From positions 1 through 7,136 of the forward strand of contig CAZYJD010000095.1 of NCBI GenBank assembly GCA_964647785.1: 7,136 nt of DNA, in the 5' to 3' direction. Positions within the stretch are counted from its first letter, which is position 1. The number at the start of each line of letters is the position of its first letter. The position numbers and the translations under genes were made by a program. The notes below the pieces were generated by a model. That model saw nothing but the letters and a program-made list of their open reading frames with translations, was not told the DNA's origin and searched no databases. The stretch is from CAZYJD01 sp964647785. Lineage in GTDB: Bacteria > Bacteroidota > Bacteroidia > NS11-12g > UBA9320. Positions 6,660 through 7,136 of the stretch are shown piece by piece.

Positions 6660-6663
6660 TGTT

Positions 6664-7136
6664 GTGGAGTTAAAAAGCGAAAAGAAAGTCGCCTTGATCA
6701 CGGGTTCAGGTTCGGGAATTGGCAGAACATTGGCCATTGAGATGGGCAAGCGGGGCTATATCATCATGCTGAACGGAAGGCGAGAAAGCAAGCTGCAAGA
6801 AACCCGCGAAAGGCTAGAGGCAGCGGGGGTGGAGAGTGACTTTTTTCCAGCAGATGTTTCAGATTACGCATCTTGTCAGGCTTTGATAGACGCCACTGTG
6901 CAGCGATTTGGCAGGTTGGATGTTTTGATTCCGAACGGAAGCGAGAGCATGCAGGCGCGATTTGAAGACATTGATGCTGCAACGCTTGAGCGGGTATGGC
7001 GCAGCAACACCATGGGAGCCGTTTTGCCTTTGAAGGCAGCCCTGCCCCACTTGGCGGAAAGTCGCGGTTCAGTGGTGTTCATCAATTCGCTGGCAGGGCT
7101 GTATGGCGTGCCTTCGGCTTCTGCCTATTCAGCGGG
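6664..7136 (+). CDS. Short-chain dehydrogenase/reductase (SDR), 3' end outside the window
   Basis: The open frame runs off the right edge after 157 full codons. An in-frame TAA at 6652-6654 leaves the GTG at 6664 as the only start able to give the full first beta strand (VALITG). Classical SDR features appear in order: cofactor motif TGSGSGIG (residues 13-20), NGRR after the second strand (37-40), whose arginines suggest NADP(H) preference, ADV (63-65), catalytic Asn in SNTMG (N115), catalytic Ser in INSLAG (S142), and Tyr155 in AYSAG. The expected catalytic Lys at 159 lies beyond the window. The usual NNAG structural motif is replaced by PNGS (90-93). The substrate cannot be told: SDRs of this form include 3-oxoacyl-ACP reductases, 3-ketosphinganine-type reductases and many others. 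It is divergent from the ccm operon, with 103 bases between the start codons. Confidence 0.88.
   Translation, partial: MELKSEKKVALITGSGSGIGRTLAIEMGKRGYIIMLNGRRESKLQETRERLEAAGVESDFFPADVSDYASCQALIDATVQRFGRLDVLIPNGSESMQARFEDIDAATLERVWRSNTMGAVLPLKAALPHLAESRGSVVFINSLAGLYGVPSASAYSA

Noticed and set aside
1..7136. CRISPR arrays, insertion sequences, transfer RNAs, riboswitches, phage genes
   Set aside because: Reading both strands showed no regularly spaced repeats, transposase motifs, clover-leaf genes or long structured leaders. Nearly all of the window is coding.

Overview
The window looks like chromosomal DNA from a Bacteroidota (Bacteroidetes) organism with mid-range GC. Three things suggest this: the set and order of cytochrome c maturation genes (ccmC, a ccmD-like gene with a signal peptide, ccmE, a long ccmF, then a Rossmann/DUF2520 gene), several TAnnTTTG promoter boxes of the Bacteroidetes type near gene starts, and the weak or missing Shine-Dalgarno sequences. 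No ribosomal or transfer RNA, insertion sequence, CRISPR array or phage gene is visible, so the genus cannot be given from this window.

Layout. Positions 1-1985 (+): a small lipoprotein with PEGA-like and SHOCT-like parts, then a polytopic GT-C glycosyltransferase of the PMT_2/ArnT type. Positions 1939-6560 (-): a compact operon read right to left, ccmC, ccmD-like, ccmE, ccmF, DUF2520 oxidoreductase-like gene. Its last gene converges with the glycosyltransferase and overlaps its 3' end by 47 bases. Positions 6561-6663: a divergent intergenic region with a candidate promoter for each side. Positions 6664-7136 (+): the first 157 codons of a short-chain dehydrogenase/reductase, cut by the window end.

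How the genes work together. CcmC, CcmD and CcmE should load heme covalently onto the periplasmic chaperone CcmE. CcmF should then pass it to CXXCH motifs of apocytochromes c. Starts and stops are tightly packed: a 4-base ccmC/ccmD overlap, 12 bases between ccmE and ccmF, and an 11-base ccmF/DUF2520 overlap. CcmA, CcmB, CcmG, CcmH and CcmI are not in the window.

The most notable observation is that CcmE carries Cys-x-x-x-Tyr where classical CcmE carries His-x-x-x-Tyr, so its covalent heme ligand is probably a cysteine. CcmC also has a degenerate WWD motif, and CcmF has a much enlarged periplasmic domain. Together these point to a divergent Ccm pathway, not the textbook enterobacterial one. 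The cysteine-type CcmE is already known from archaea and sulfate reducers, so this is a variant worth checking and not clearly a new system.
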